This document shows, piece after piece, positions 1-12,355 of a stretch of DNA of 64,000 nt. The notes beneath the pieces are model-generated. The model was not told where the DNA came from. It saw only the letters and a program-made list of their open reading frames with translations, and did no database searches. Every line of letters starts with the position of its first letter. Within the stretch, counting starts at the first letter, position 1. The DNA comes from Pleurostoma richardsiae. Lineage: Eukaryota; Ascomycota; Sordariomycetes; Calosphaeriales; Pleurostomataceae. The position numbers were made by a program, and so were the translations under genes. The stretch covers positions 1,922,001 through 1,986,000 of the forward strand of contig JANBVO010000003.1 in the NCBI GenBank assembly GCA_030052745.1. The letters run 5' to 3'.

Positions 1-1289
1 GACGGGGCGCGGCCGAAGGGGTCGCTTGTGTTGGTGAAGTACTGCTCCGTGGTGAGGAAGGTGCCCAGGCCGCTGAGGGTCTGTGGACCGGGTCGGATGA
101 TGTAGTAGTGTACGGTCTGGACGTGTCCGTTGGTGTAGGTGATGGTCAGGCGGGCGCGGCCGAGCAAGTTGGATGATGCCTGGATTTGGTAGATTTTCTC
201 TGAGAGATCACTAACGGTTAGTGCGCCGGTAGGGTGCGAGGTAATGCTGGCGACGCTGCCGGCCTGGCCTGGGCGGACAATCAGCTGCGCTGGGAGGTCC
301 TGCGGGATGATATACCCGGGTATACCCCTGACGTAAGGTGTGCCCGAGGCTTGGATAGCATCGTCGATGGCCCTGATCCCGTCTTTGGCAAGGCTGAATC
401 TCACGCCGACCGTGAAGTTCTCGCCCGCTTTCAGAACCCGGGAGGACGGCTCGTTCCAGGGCTCTACGCCGCTCCATTCGTTCTCGGCCCACGCCTTCGT
501 CAGCACCTGCCACTCGTAGAAGCCCTCAAACACCTGACTGGCGTACTGTGTGGCATCGTAGTACGGCTCGTCAAGGTTCCTGTACGCCTCCAGGGGCGTG
601 TCCCCCAGCGGTGTTACTACCAGGGCTGGGCCGTTGCCGCTGACAGGCGTGACGCGGATGTTCCCTGCGTACATGCCCACGTATGGGTCTGACAGCGAAC
701 ACTTAGCCTGCGTCTCCTCCGCTGTGCGATTCGTGAAGATGCTGTTGAACTCGGCAGGGAGACCAAGGCTGCCCACCTCTATGGATGTGTTGCCCGAGTT
801 GGTGATCTTGAATGCGAGCCCAAGGTCGCCGTCCACCTCAAGCCAGGAGCGGGTCACATCTAGGGGTGTCCCGGAGGGCAGTGTAGACGCCAGATCTGCT
901 GCCGCGAGAGAACCGGAGCTGTTCTGCAGCACTGTAATGGGCTGCCGAGCGGCAGACGAGTCTCCATCAATCCACGAGGCATTGGTCCCAGCGGCTCGAT
1001 AGCGGTAGGTGATGTCACCCCAGTGGTACTGACCGTTGCCGGCGCGAAAAGGGAGATAGTCGAAGGGGAGGAAGTCGAATGTCTGACCCGCGGGCTTCAA
1101 GGAGACGAGCACTTGTGCATCCTTGGCGAGCTGGATGTCGAAGTTCGTCGTCTTGAGTGTGACATAGCCGCTGCTGAGACCGAGATTGTCTCCCTGTCCG
1201 GCCCCGAAGGGCAGCCCAGCGAGAAGCGCGGATATGACCACGCCAAGCCTGAATCTCGCGGCCATTCTGAGGAGCTGCTCGCTGGCCAT
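1..1289 (-). CDS. Secreted DUF5695-type protein, N-terminal part (runs off the left edge)
   Basis: About 429 residues are visible in one uninterrupted frame that leaves the window at base 1. A start at 1289 (MASEQLLRMAARF) or at the second Met at 1265 both give a signal peptide, with hydrophobic core VVISALLAGLPFGAG followed by a probable cleavage after GAGQG. The mature part carries several N-glycosylation sequons (NASW, NSSG, NTSI, NRTA, NTSD) and blocks typical of the fungal extracellular DUF5695 family: GYVTLKTTNFDIQLAKDAQ, FNSIFTNRTAE, WAENEW and VRFSLAKDGIR. That family is usually about 850-900 residues and is treated as carbohydrate-active-like, so roughly half is missing here because of the window edge, not because of damage. 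Family assignment is from recognised sequence; enzymatic role is not established. Divergent to the 2-methylcitrate dehydratase gene. Confidence 0.82.
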   Translation of the reverse strand, partial: MASEQLLRMAARFRLGVVISALLAGLPFGAGQGDNLGLSSGYVTLKTTNFDIQLAKDAQVLVSLKPAGQTFDFLPFDYLPFRAGNGQYHWGDITYRYRAAGTNASWIDGDSSAARQPITVLQNSSGSLAAADLASTLPSGTPLDVTRSWLEVDGDLGLAFKITNSGNTSIEVGSLGLPAEFNSIFTNRTAEETQAKCSLSDPYVGMYAGNIRVTPVSGNGPALVVTPLGDTPLEAYRNLDEPYYDATQYASQVFEGFYEWQVLTKAWAENEWSGVEPWNEPSSRVLKAGENFTVGVRFSLAKDGIRAIDDAIQASGTPYVRGIPGYIIPQDLPAQLIVRPGQAGSVASITSHPTGALTVSDLSEKIYQIQASSNLLGRARLTITYTNGHVQTVHYYIIRPGPQTLSGLGTFLTTEQYFTNTSDPFGRAP

Positions 1290-2606
1290 GGCATGGCACG
1301 GTCAATTCGATCACCATCGCGGGTATTGAGATACCAATTTAAGGATTCCCGTCCGCCACCTGTTCGCCGATGCTGGCCGTGACGGCATCGCACCGAAACG
1401 GGCCGTGGCGCGATGCGATTGCAGCGTTGCTTGGGTGGTGGGGACGATGGACATCCCGTCGATTGATGCAGAGAGGGGCAGCAGCTATGTTGCCAAACTA
1501 CCTACCTTTTTGAGGGTGTCGATACCCGGCTTCGCATGGCGATTCGTGGCTAAATGCAGCATCCGTATTCGGAGCCGCATTCCCCTGGCAATCCTCCTGG
1601 AGATCTCGCAGGAGGATCTCTTATCATATGCACGCCTGCCAACCCTTGATATCCGACGCCAGCCGGAGCGCAAGACAACCTCGCTGGAGGCTGCCCTGCG
1701 AGAAGGCATCCTGATAGTCCACGGCTCGCTGTGCGCCGACGGGCACGAAGCAGGAAGGCATTCGGATCGTCCGGCAGCGAGACACAGAAAAGGAGAGAGC
1801 AGTGAGAAGAAAGGGGTATAATAAGCCGAGGTTGAGAAGCTCAAAGCCGTCATCTCGCCTGGTAAATTCCCCATCCTGGCTAAGAGCGGGAATTTCCCTT
1901 GTCGGGGATACCGGATGCGACTGTTTCTTGCTTAAGAGTGGTGAAGAGCCCTGAAGAAGGTTAGTGAGGGGAATATCCATATATGTGCCTTGCCCACTGT
2001 GGTTGGCGGGCTGCTACCTGTTCTGTGCTGGCATACTCATATTCCGTATATAAAGGCAAGGCATATCAATTTCCTTGCATCTGCAACTTGCGATGGAAGA
2101 AGGAGAAAGGACCTGCAATATGCCGGCCTTCCCGTGCCCGACGACCGGATGACCGGGACAGCGAAACAAAAGGCGCATACGGTGAGAGGTGAGAGGTGAG
2201 AGCCGCGCCTTTGATGGAGCGTCTCAGCGTCCAGACTCTCGAGACTGGAGACTGGAGATGCCCTTGGCTCTTGGCGAGGTGTGGCTTCGGCAGTCCGCGG
2301 TAAAGAGCGCGGTCGAGTGGCTCCCCTTCTCCCGCTCGGCTCTGAGCTGCCCCACGCACAACCACCGCTGTGCCGAGCTCCAACTCGTGGCCGGCGAGCT
2401 TTGCCCCATGTTTTTGAGGGGTGGAGAGGGCTGCCCGCCCCAATAAATCTGGGGAGCTGCTCCCTGGCCTGGGGAAAACGAGTCCCGAGGTCCCTCTCTG
2501 CTTGCTCACCTGAACGCCGGCGACCGGAGACGAAGCAGCAGAAAAAAAGGGAGAAAAGGCACCAAACTCGACATTCGACCAAGGCACATCACACACACTC
2601 GGAAGC
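1290..2606. other. Divergent intergenic region between the DUF5695 and 2-methylcitrate dehydratase genes
   Basis: No credible gene. A TATATAAAGG-like stretch lies near 2046-2055 on the plus strand. Short open frames on both strands overlap one another without any recognisable protein and are taken as chance. Confidence 0.6.
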
Positions 2607-4489
2607 ATGTCTGCCGCCGCCAGCCGGGGCCTGCGCACAGCGACCAAGTCCCTGCGCACGCAACCGTCGAGCTCGAGCTGCTTGGCTGCCGGTGTGCGGC
2701 CCTTGACCCGCAGCAGCACTGCGCGATCATCCGCCGCTCTTCTCCCACGCTGCGTCTCCAACTCTCGCAGCAGCTTCCACACCATGGCCTCTCTTAGATC
2801 GGCTGCCGCAGCGCCGCCCATGCCCTCTGAGGGTCAGGGCTACGATCCCGAGATCAAGGACATCGCCGACTATGTCCACAACAAGCCAATTGACTCGGAT
2901 CTGGCTGTGAGTTTTTCTGCTTTCCCCCACCCATCTACCCCGCCGGCTACCCCGTCGGCTACCGCCCATGAGGGGATCCTTGTGTGCTAACAACTGCCAC
3001 TCAGTTCGACACGGCGCGCTGGGTGTTCCTCGACACCATCGGTTGCGGTCTCGAGGGTCTGCGCTTCAAGGAGTGCACCAAGCTGCTAGGCCCCGTCGTC
3101 GAGGGCACCGTCGTGCCCAATGGCACCCGCGTCTTCGGCACGCCCTTCCAGCTCGACCCCGTCAATGGCGCCTTCAACATCGGTGCTATGATCCGCTGGC
3201 TCGACTACAACGACTGCTGGCTGGCCGCTGAGTGGGGCCACCCCTCGGACAACATGGGCGCCATCCTCGCCGTCGCCGACTGGGTCAACCGCACCAACAA
3301 GGCTGGCGGCAACACCAAGAAGATCGCCGGCGGCAAGATCTTCACTGTCCGCGACGTGCTCGAGGGCATGATCAAGGCCCACGAGATCCAGGGCTGCCTG
3401 GCCCTGCTCAACTCCTTCAACAAGGTCGGCCTCGACCACGTCGTGCTCGTCAAGGTCGCCAGCGCTGCTGTCGTCTCCAAGATGCTCGGCCTCTCCGAGC
3501 GCCAGACCGCCGACGCCGTCACCCAGGCCTGGGTCGACGGCCAGAGCCTGCGTACCTACCGCCACTCGCCCAACACCATGTCCCGCAAGTCGTGGGCCGC
3601 CGGTGACGCCTGCCAGCGGGCGGTCAACCTGGCCCTGAAGGTCCTCAGGGGCGAGTCCGGTGTTCCCACCGTCCTCTCTGCCCCTGTGTGGGGCTTCTAC
3701 GATGTCCTGTTCAAGGGCAAGAAGTTCGAGTTCCAGCGTCCTTACGGCAGCTATGTTATGGAGAACGTGCTGTTCAAGGTCTCATATCCGGGTAAGACCA
3801 TCTCTCTCTAACACTCCGACCCCTAAGTTGTGGACAATCGGTGACGGACACTTTTACTAATATCATCTCTCATAGCCGAGTTCCACTCCCAGACTGCCAT
3901 CGAGGCCTCGCAGAAGATCTATAACCAGCTCAAGGCGGCAGGCAAGTCCGCGGCTGACATCAAGGCCATCACCTGCCGGACGCACGAGGCGTGCGTCCGC
4001 ATCATCGACAAGCAGTTCAAGCCCATGGACAACTTCGCCGACCGCGACCACTGCATCCAGTACATGTGCTCGGTCATGCTTGTCTTCGGCCGCCTCGAGG
4101 CCACCGACTACACCGACGGCTCCGAGGCCGCGACCTCGGAGCTCGTCGAGTCGCTGCGCAAGCGCATCCGCTGCGTCGAGGACCCGCAGTTCACCAAGGA
4201 CTACCACGACCCGGAGCTGCGCACCATCGCCAACGCGCTGACCGTCGAGCTCGAGGACGGCACCGTGCTGCCCGAGGTCGTGGTCGAGGCGCCGCTGGGC
4301 CACCGGCTGCGCCGGGAGGAGGCCAAGCCCGAGATCCTGGCCAAGTACAAGAGGCACCTGGAGCACCACTACGACGGCGCCAAGGTGAGGCAGCTGATTG
4401 AGCTGGGCCTGGACAAGAGCAAGCTGGAGAGCACCCCCGTGGATGAGTATGTCGACCTGTACGTCGTGGAGAAGAGCAAGTTCTTGTAG
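2607..4489 (+). CDS. prpD: 2-methylcitrate dehydratase (MmgE/PrpD family), mitochondrial
   Basis: Exons 2607-2906, 3005-3791 and 3876-4489 (GT-AG introns with CTAAC branch sites) give 566 residues. The enzyme dehydrates 2-methylcitrate to 2-methyl-cis-aconitate in the methylcitrate cycle, which clears propionyl-CoA in mitochondria. The first 60 or so residues are rich in Arg, Ser and Ala and nearly free of acidic residues, as expected for a mitochondrial presequence; the PrpD body begins around [17 protein letters not shown]. Family blocks seen are [34 protein letters not shown], the [20 protein letters not shown] segment, and FHSQTAIEA. Length and order match yeast Pdh1 and the Aspergillus methylcitrate dehydratase. 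The strongly G/C-ending codons suggest high expression. The start is the first Met of the presequence; internal Mets at residue 60 would lose it. Function is from family knowledge. Confidence 0.95.
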
Positions 4490-4936
4490 ATACGGGGCGC
4501 GTGAAGGTTGGGTGTCTCCCGGAGTTCCTGTTAGGATATTGAAATTGCCATCTAACTTCTGGGTCTGATCACACTGCGCTCACATGCTGATATGTACAAC
4601 TGTAGTGAATGTTGTGTCTCCTCTAATCTTAAGGGCATAAGCTTCTGTTCGTATCGTGTAAAACATTCATATTCGGCTATGCCAGGGGCTTAAGCTATAT
4701 GCTCGGAGAATTACCCCTCTGTCATTCAGTTTGAACCATTAATAACGGTACCCTTCCAAGGCATCTTCCACGCACCCCCGAAAGAAGCTCCTCCACCAAA
4801 CAGAGCCATCAAGAGCCCAGAACCACAACCCCCCTGTAGGACTCGGTCACGCACGGCCTCCCCATGAACTCGGCTTCCTCTAAGCGTATCAAACAGCGTT
4901 CCACTCACCTCTCCATCCTGTCTGACTCAACCGAGT
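4490..4936. other. Convergent 3' intergenic region
   Basis: Holds the 3' ends of the 2-methylcitrate dehydratase and SH3 genes. Nothing else recognisable. Confidence 0.5.
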
Positions 4937-5874
4937 TTAGAATATAGAGTTGACAATATTGCCGCCGATCGTCGCGCCCGCGCCGAAGATGGCCGCGTTA
5001 CCCAGCTTCTTGCCGAACTTCTTGCCGTACTCGCCCACCTTGCCGTTGCCGTGCTGCTCGCCGCCCGACGACCCCTGCTCCGCGACCGCCATGGGCGGCA
5101 CGCTCGAGTTGTAGGGGTTCTGCTGGCCCGGCGGCGGCGCGGGCGGGTACCCGCCGTACGTCGGCTGCCCGGGGGCCTGGTACCCGTTGTAGCCGGCCTT
5201 CTCGTCCGGGTAGCCGGCCCCGCCTGCCGGGGTCATCATCATGCCGGGCGGGGGCCCCGGCGGGGGCGCGGCCTCGAGCTCGACGTAGTTCTTGGGGAAG
5301 ATGCCTTCCTGGCCGGTGCGCAGGTTGCGGCCCATCCACCAGTCGGCGTTCATGTACTCGTGCACGGCGATGCGGTCGTCCCGCTCGAAGCTGCAGTCGC
5401 GGGCGTCGGCGGCGGCGTAGCGGTACAGGGCGCGGGCGTGCGCCAGGACGGGCTTGCTGGGCGGAGGAGGGGGCCCCGAAGGTGGCGCGGGGGAGGCGGA
5501 CTGCGTGTAGGAGGGAGGGGCGTTGTTGTTGGCGTTGCCGCCGCTGTTCAGGCTGAGGTTGGAGAGGCCGGCAGTGGGAGGGACTGGTGCGGCGGCGGGC
5601 GAGGTGGGTGCCGGAGAGGCGGTGGAGGCGGTGCGGGAGGCCGGAGTGTGGGTGGCCGAGTGGCCGGCGAGGGGAGCCTCGGCGGGGAGGAGGCGGTGGA
5701 AGGTGTCGAAGGCGTCGTCGGTGATGACGCCCTTCTCTAGGAGGGATTCGAGCTCCTGGTAGTGAGGATTAGCAGCGTGCCACCGCCAGAGGAAGGCACA
5801 GAAAGTGAAGACTATACATTCTTGATAAGCCGGAGAGACCGGTTGGTCTCTATGATGCGCTGCCTATCGGCCAT
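4937..5874 (-). CDS. SH3-domain protein of the Lsb1/Pin3 (Las17-binding) type
   Basis: Two exons: 5818-5874 (19 codons, MADRQRIIETNRSLRLIKN) and 4937-5755, separated by a 62 bp intron (GTATAG...CTACCAG with GCTAATC branch). The spliced product is 291 residues. A short N-terminal helix typical of the family (NRSLRLIKN|ELESLLEKGVIT) is followed by a Pro/Ala/Ser linker, one SH3 domain (ARALYRYAAADARDCSFERD ... WWMGRN ... EGIFPKNYVE) and a PGQ/PYNGY-rich tail ending in a hydrophobic glycine-rich segment (NAAIFGAGATIGGNIVNSIF). In yeast these proteins bind the proline-rich part of the WASP homologue Las17 and restrain Arp2/3 actin assembly; Pin3 can also seed prions. Role here is by homology. Convergent with the 2-methylcitrate dehydratase gene. 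Confidence 0.9.
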
Positions 5875-7044
5875 GCTGCTGATGCTTCTCGTTCCCCGGC
5901 TCTGTGCGGTATCAGGGAAGGAGGCGGCGATATGTTGTAAGGAAGATCAAGATGAAAGAGCCGTCACAGTAGACAGTGGTTATCGCTTTTTTCGAAGTGG
6001 ACAAGGGATGATTGCGGGAAGCCTCTGATGCGAGAAGGTGGAAGTTGGAGATGTGATAGAGGTGGCGTGCCACGCGGATGGGGCAGTGCTCGGAAACGGG
6101 GCGACGGGCCACTGAGGCAGCCCGTTTCGGCTGTGCTAGCCGGCTTGGCGATTCAGGGACTTCGAGGTGCCCCGACCCGCCCGGCGCCGGCTTCAGCGAC
6201 CCCGGATCACCGCCGTGAATAGATGGATGGACATCAGCCTGCCCTATCAATCCCAAACAGAATCCATCTACATCTTGCTGTGTCCCTTTATCCCTTGAAG
6301 GCTACGCATATGACTTCACAAGTCTCGCTTCAGGACTGAATAGCTGCGTACCAAGGTGGCTGTGTAGATCTCTGGGATGTCTACGAGGCGGACATGTGGA
6401 AGAACACCTAGTGTTGCCGCAGCAGATTATTGATATACTATAAAGTACACAGTATCAAACCCACAAATCATTAATGCCATGCATCTTTGTATGTGACACG
6501 GGGTTTCATCTTGCTATGCAGTGTCTTCACCTGGATACATATTCTTGCATACCCATTGCCTGAGGGGCGTGCCGACTAGGAGCTTGAGACAGACAAGCCA
6601 ATGGCAGCGATATAGGAGACGCAATTGGAAGAATACGGTCGTCGGTCCAGTCTATGATCGTTGGGAACTGCAGATGGCATGTCCACGCTGTCCGGCAAGG
6701 TAGGGATGGCTTTCGGGAGGCTTATGACAGAGATGATAGTCATTCGCAGGCGCAGAAATGCTTGAGGCCTCGCAATGTCCTAACCAAACGATATTCACGA
6801 GAGAACCAAGTAAAGAGCTTGCAGTAATGTAGCGAGGTAGGAACGAGATGTCTTGCTGGCATCGTGCGCAGAGCCGCGTTACCGAAACGCCCGTCTATGG
6901 TTCAACTGATAAAGCAGTGCCTATATGGGCCACGTCCATTGAGTTCCCATATCCAGTTTATCTTCCATTGCTGTCTCGGAGTTCTCAAAGTATTGTACAG
7001 CTGTTGTGTCGTAGTATCATACACGCCGTGCGGGTTCCGCTTCC
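5875..7044. other. Intergenic region between the SH3 gene and TOM5
   Basis: About 1.2 kb without a credible gene. An A/T-rich patch sits near 6420-6490. Short frames lack any recognisable domain. Confidence 0.5.
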
Positions 7045-7323
7045 TTAGAAGATCTTCCAGGCCGCATCGACAACGAAGGGAGCTGCGGCGAGAAACTGTC
7101 AGCAGGCCCTCAGAAGGAAATGAAATGAAAGACAGGGCGAGGCTTACATAGGTACAGTGCGACGGCTGTCGCGAGCACCCGCTGCATGGTGAAGGCAGCT
7201 TCGGCCTCGGCGGCCCTGATCTCCTCGGGCGAGGCAGGTGGCGGTCCGACTGGGGGTTTGTCAGCGAGGATTCTTGGAGGCAGGTCAATCCAAAAGCTCG
7301 TGAGACTCACATCCTCCAAACAT
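7045..7323 (-). CDS. tom5: Mitochondrial import receptor subunit Tom5 (TOM complex)
   Basis: Three small exons, 7311-7323, 7148-7249 and 7045-7082, with 61 and 65 bp GT-AG introns, encode exactly 50 residues: MFGG|FGPPP..., an acidic amphipathic segment SPEEIRAAEAEA, a single membrane helix around FTMQRVLATAVALYLSP and a short tail FVVDAAWKIF. This is the classic fungal Tom5 layout: a tail-anchored small subunit of the outer-membrane TOM translocase that helps pass precursors from the receptors to the Tom40 pore. No single frame carries more than the middle exon, so the gene is easy to miss in ORF scans. All three junctions keep phase (T|TC gives Phe, T|CT gives Ser). Confidence rests on the exact length and the MFGG start shared by the family. 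Confidence 0.9.
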
Positions 7324-8449
7324 GGTGACGACTGGGCAGCTGAAGTGTTGGTGGGTTGAGTTATAGATGGAGGTGGTCTTCAGTCGGCAGGAGTCTGCGA
7401 AGCCAGGCAAAAAATTGCTGAGCGCGATGACGACAGGGTGCAATACACTGACTACGATAGATGCATAAATGATTAACATGGAAAAGGGCTAAATATTCTT
7501 CTATAAGGTATATGCACTAAGCAGTCTACCTGTCACTAACTTTGCTTATGGGCTTCTTTCTACTCTTCCGTTGATGACTTGATGTTCGCCCAGATCGGGT
7601 ATCTGAACAAATCCTTCCCTGGTCGCGGAGATATAATTCTACGTGTATAACATGGTGACGAGCACGGCCTCTTCAGTCGTGCCCTTCTGGTCATATTTAC
7701 ATGAATGTTTTTCTTTTTTTTTTCTTTCTTCGGTACGCGATAAGGAAAGTCACGAACTGCTATCTATGCTTCTTGAGTGCTAGACTTTGACAGTCTTGCC
7801 AGTCTGGGGGTGAGCTGAGGGACAGGCGATCCCGGCCTCCATTTTGCCGGCCCCGAATCTAGCCGATGCAAGACGGGTCATTTTGGAGCTTTCCAAGACC
7901 GTTATCGCGGCTATTGCAGGGGCCTGGCGTCCTACTGGATCCCTGGTGTACTTCTTCTCCCGCAGGACGGATGTACCTGTGAGATGTGGACTTTATGTGC
8001 CGTAGGCGCACTCTACTAACCCCGGTACCTTGATGTCTACGGGGACAATGTACATCGGCGCATTGAGCCGAGTCAGGCATGTGCTATCAAAACCTCGAGA
8101 TTCCTAGAGCCACAACTTTCTCTCACACCGTATCTCTCTGGGAGGTCAGAGACAAACATTACACTCTCTTCTTGTGGTTCATCTCACTACACGTCAGCCG
8201 GTGTAGTCTCTTCATCGCCTCCCCGCGTCAATTGGCTCCTTGCGAGATTTGCCCTCCCAGCAGACGTGGCGAAATGAAGCGTTGAGTGTTTGTTTGCCAT
8301 ACATCTAAGTCTCCCCTCTAACATTTCGCTGCCTGTGGGATTCTTAACCCTCTTTTCAAGGGGCGGAGTTTCCAAAAAGAGCGACCCTCTTCTGCCTATC
8401 TGGAGCTACTGCTCTCTGGCTGCTCAGCTAGAACAGAGACCTCTTATCA
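7324..8449. other. Divergent intergenic region between TOM5 and glycine decarboxylase
   Basis: No gene recognised. A pyrimidine run (tttttcttttttttttctttctt) lies near 7710-7733. The last 150 bp look like a normal 5' leader of the glycine decarboxylase gene. Confidence 0.5.
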
Positions 8450-11400
8450 ATGGCAACCAACGGGCTCGTCGTCTCGCGGCAGCTCGGCCGTCTGGCCCGG
8501 AGAGCGGCTGGGACTCCAGTGATCCTCCTTGCTGGCGTTCCGGCCGCCAAACCATGGGTCTGCCGGTCTTGCTCACGCGGCTTCTCTCACTTCCAGAAGC
8601 TCCCGGCGACTGCCAAAGCTGACCGTTATGCGACGTTGGATACCTTCCCTCGCCGGCACATCGGCCCGGACGCCAGCGACGAAGTCGAGATGCTCAAGGT
8701 CCTGGATCCTCCTGTCAAGGATTTGGACGAGTTTGTCTCCCAGGTCATCCCCACTGGCGTTCTGTCTTCCCGCAAGCTGTTTGCAGAGCCGCAGTCATAC
8801 GGCGAGCGGTCTGTGGACAGTGCCTTGACGGAACATGAAGTCCTCGAGCTGGGGGTTGCCATGGCGGCGAAGGGCAATGTTCCCATGCGGAGCTTCTACG
8901 GCGCCGGCTACTATTCCACCCTCACCCCTGAGGTCATCAAGCGGAACGTCCTTGAGAACCCTGCCTGGTACACGAGCTACACGCCATACCAGCCAGAAAT
9001 CAGCCAGGGCCGTCTTGAGTCCTTGCTCAACTACCAGACGCTTGTCTCCGACCTGACTGGCCTGCCTATCTCTAACGCTAGTCTCCTCGATGAGGGTACC
9101 GCTGCTGCCGAAGCCTTGACGCTCTCGATGAATGCTCTGTCGTCGTCACGGGCTAAGCGACCGGGCAAGACATTCATCGTCTCCCACCTGTTGCATCCCC
9201 AAACCCGCGCTGTGCTGCAGAGCCGGGCAGAGGGCTTTGGGATCAAGATCGAGACTGCGGACGTCTTGTCAGAAACCTTCGCTGACCGTCTGGCCGAGCT
9301 AGGGGATGACCTCGTAGGCGTCATGGTGCAATATCCCGACACCAAGGGCGGCATCCATGATTTCCGCAACTTGTCGGGATTGGTCCATAAGAACGGCGCT
9401 CTCCTTAGCGTGGCAACAGACTTGCTTGCATTGACGGTACTCACCCCCCCTGGCGAATGGGGTGCCGATGTTGCCTTTGGAAACGCACAGCGCTTTGGAG
9501 TGCCCATGGGGTTCGGTGGCCCTCATGCCGCTTTTTTTGCTGTCACGGAAAAGCACAAGCGGAAGATGCCCGGTCGGCTGGTTGGTGTGTCTAAGGATCG
9601 ACGAGGCGGCCGAGCCTTGAGACTGGCACTGCAGACTCGGGAGCAGCACATCCGCAGAGAGAAGGCGACGAGCAACGTCTGCACCGCTCAGGCCCTTCTT
9701 GCCAACATCAGCGCGCTATACGCGGTCTACCACGGGCCCGAGGGCCTTAAGGCTATTGCTGAACGGGTCATGCGAGGAGCGAAGATCCTACAGGCGGCCG
9801 CACAGGACTGTGGCTATGAGACAAACGGTCCTGTACTCTTCGACACTGTTTTGATCCGGGCTCCCGGTCAGGCGAAGAAGATTGTCCAGCTGGCTTCCGA
9901 GAAGGACGTTCATCTCCGCCTCGTCAACGAGGATGAAGTCGGCATCAGCATTGACGAAGCGACTACTAAAGAGGATCTCAGCCTCCTGGTCGGAATTCTG
10001 CAGTCTTCGGCAGGGTCCAGTGCGAAGGAGATTAGCATTGAAGCACTCCTATCCCAATATGACGGCGCGCCGCAGCTGCCTGAGCCGTTCAAGCGGACAT
10101 CCGCTTACCTCACCCACCCTGTCTTCAACAGTCACCATTCTGAGACCGAGATCCTGCGGTACATGTACCACCTCGAATCGAAGGACCTCTCCCTCGTTCA
10201 CTCTATGATTCCACTGGGGTCTTGCACCATGAAGCTGAATGGAACGGTGGAGATGGCCCTGATCACGCAACCTGGATACGCCAATGTTCACCCTTATTCC
10301 CCGCGAGACAAGGTCCAGGGCTATACAACGATGCTTGACGCTCTTGAAGAGCAGCTGAAGAGTATCACGGCGATGGACGGCGTCTCACTGCAGCCAAACT
10401 CCGGAGCTCAGGGTGAATTTGCCGGCCTTCGAACGATTCGGAAATACCACGAGAGCCAAGGCCACACCAAGCGGGATATTTGTCTGATTCCGGTGTCTGC
10501 CCACGGCACAAACCCGGCGTCCGCGGCAATGGCTGGCATGCGTGTCGTCCCCATCAAGTGCGATTCTAAGACCGGCAATCTGGACCTGGCAGATCTTGAG
10601 GAGAAGTGCAAGAAGCACGCCGACCAGCTGGGTGCTATGATGATCACATACCCGAGCACGTTCGGCGTTTTTGAGCCCCAGATCAAGGAGGTCTGCAAGA
10701 TCGTCCACGAGTACGGCGGACAGGTGTATATGGACGGTGCCAATATGAATGCTCAGATTGGGCTCTGCTCTCCCGGAGAGATCGGTGCCGACGTCTGTCA
10801 TTTGAACCTCCACAAGACATTCTGTATTCCTCATGGAGGAGGCGGCCCTGGTATGGGTCCGATTTGTGTCAAGCAGCACCTGGTGGAGCATCTACCGCCC
10901 AAGAAGTTTGAGGAGTTCAACAAGAAGCACCCTGTCAGCAGCGCGCCATACGGCAGTGCCAGCATCTTGCCCATCAGCTGGGCGTACAATGCCTTGATGG
11001 GTCAGTACCCGCCTACACCCCATAAACCAGAAGTCCTATACTATTTTGTCCACTATACTAACTCATTCCAGGCGCCGATGGATTAAAACATGCGACGGAG
11101 ATCACTATTCTGAACGCCAACTACATCCTCAGCCGTCTCAAGCCGCATTACAAGATCCTCTACACGAACGAGCACGGACGATGCGCACACGAATTCATCC
11201 TCGATGCTCGCCCGTTCCATGACTCCGCGGGCATCGAGGCCATCGATATCGCTAAGCGCCTCCAGGACTACGGCTTCCATGCTCCCACTATGAGCTGGCC
11301 CGTGGCCAACACGCTCATGATCGAGCCCACAGAGAGCGAGAGTAAGGAGGAGCTGGACCGGTTCATTGATGCACTCATCAGCATCCGCGAGGAAATCCGG

Positions 11401-11728
11401 GAGATCGAGGAAGGCAAGATGCCCAGAGAGGGCAACGTCCTGAAGATGTCGCCGCACCCTATGTCGGACATCATATTGGGCGACAGTGAGGAGGACGGCA
11501 AGTGGGACCGGCCATATTCGCGACAGAAGGCGGCGTATCCCCTGTCCTGGCTGAAGGAGAAGAAGTTCTGGCCGACTGTTGCCAGGGTGGATGACAGTAA
11601 GTCCCAGTATGAATCATTCCCTGTGAAAATTAGTACTAACAGGCTTCGCAGCCTACGGTGATCTCAACCTCTTCTGTACCTGCCCTCCTGTGGAGGACAC
11701 CACTGGTGGCAACCTGTCCTCTGTATAG
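8450..11728 (+). CDS. GCV2: Glycine decarboxylase, P-protein of the glycine cleavage system
   Basis: Exons 8450-11000, 11072-11596 and 11652-11728 give 1,050 residues, the usual length for fungal P-proteins. The enzyme is the pyridoxal-phosphate subunit of the mitochondrial glycine cleavage complex; it decarboxylates glycine and loads the aminomethyl group on the H-protein lipoyl arm. An Arg/Ala-rich presequence of about 60 residues precedes [13 protein letters not shown]. Both halves of the duplicated fold are present, including [10 protein letters not shown], the glycine-rich block and the PLP-binding Lys789 in [18 protein letters not shown]. The C-terminus ([14 protein letters not shown]) is supplied by a 77-bp last exon that a simple ORF reading misses. 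Function is established for the family. Confidence 0.97.
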
Positions 11729-12355
11729 GGGTGAGGAGCCAGTGTAAGCTCTTGGAGGCACTCATGGATTACTCGATAAAAAGAAGGGAAATTCAACTTC
11801 AGGGAGTGGTTTCGACTAAACATGGGAATGGGTGGATAGAGAGATAGACTCCGGCGTTCGTCGACTTCAACTCGATGGCGTACGGTCGAAACTTCTTACT
11901 TTCAACAAATACCAAGGGGGAGGCTCACGAAGATGTCATAGACGGAGTTCAACATCTCTTCACCGAGATCGCAATGGCAAGACTTTTGGAAAATAGGTTT
12001 ACCTTATGTTAATGATGCACATGCTGATGATGCACGCTTGAGGTCTATCTTTACTGCTACACTTCGTCCCGCAGGTCTGAGTGCTTGTGCTCCTGTCTTG
12101 TCCTTGAAACAAAGCGCTCTGATCAACAAGTTGTTGAGACGCTGTCTAAGTAACTGCCTTCACACCAGATATCACCGTCTACTCGCGGCCTTCCGGAATA
12201 TCGCGTGCTCTCGGCTCCTTGAATCGCCCTTTTTATGGAGGACGAGGGCTGCTCTACCGCGATGCTGCCGTAATGAGCAGCAGCCATCAACGTCCTGCAT
12301 CTCTCACCGTAGGCATCTGTAGCCCTTCCGACGCCATGTCGTACGAGCACTCTCT
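11729..12355. other. Convergent 3' region of GCV2 and SQT1
   Basis: Untranslated ends of two convergent genes; nothing else recognised. Confidence 0.5.
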
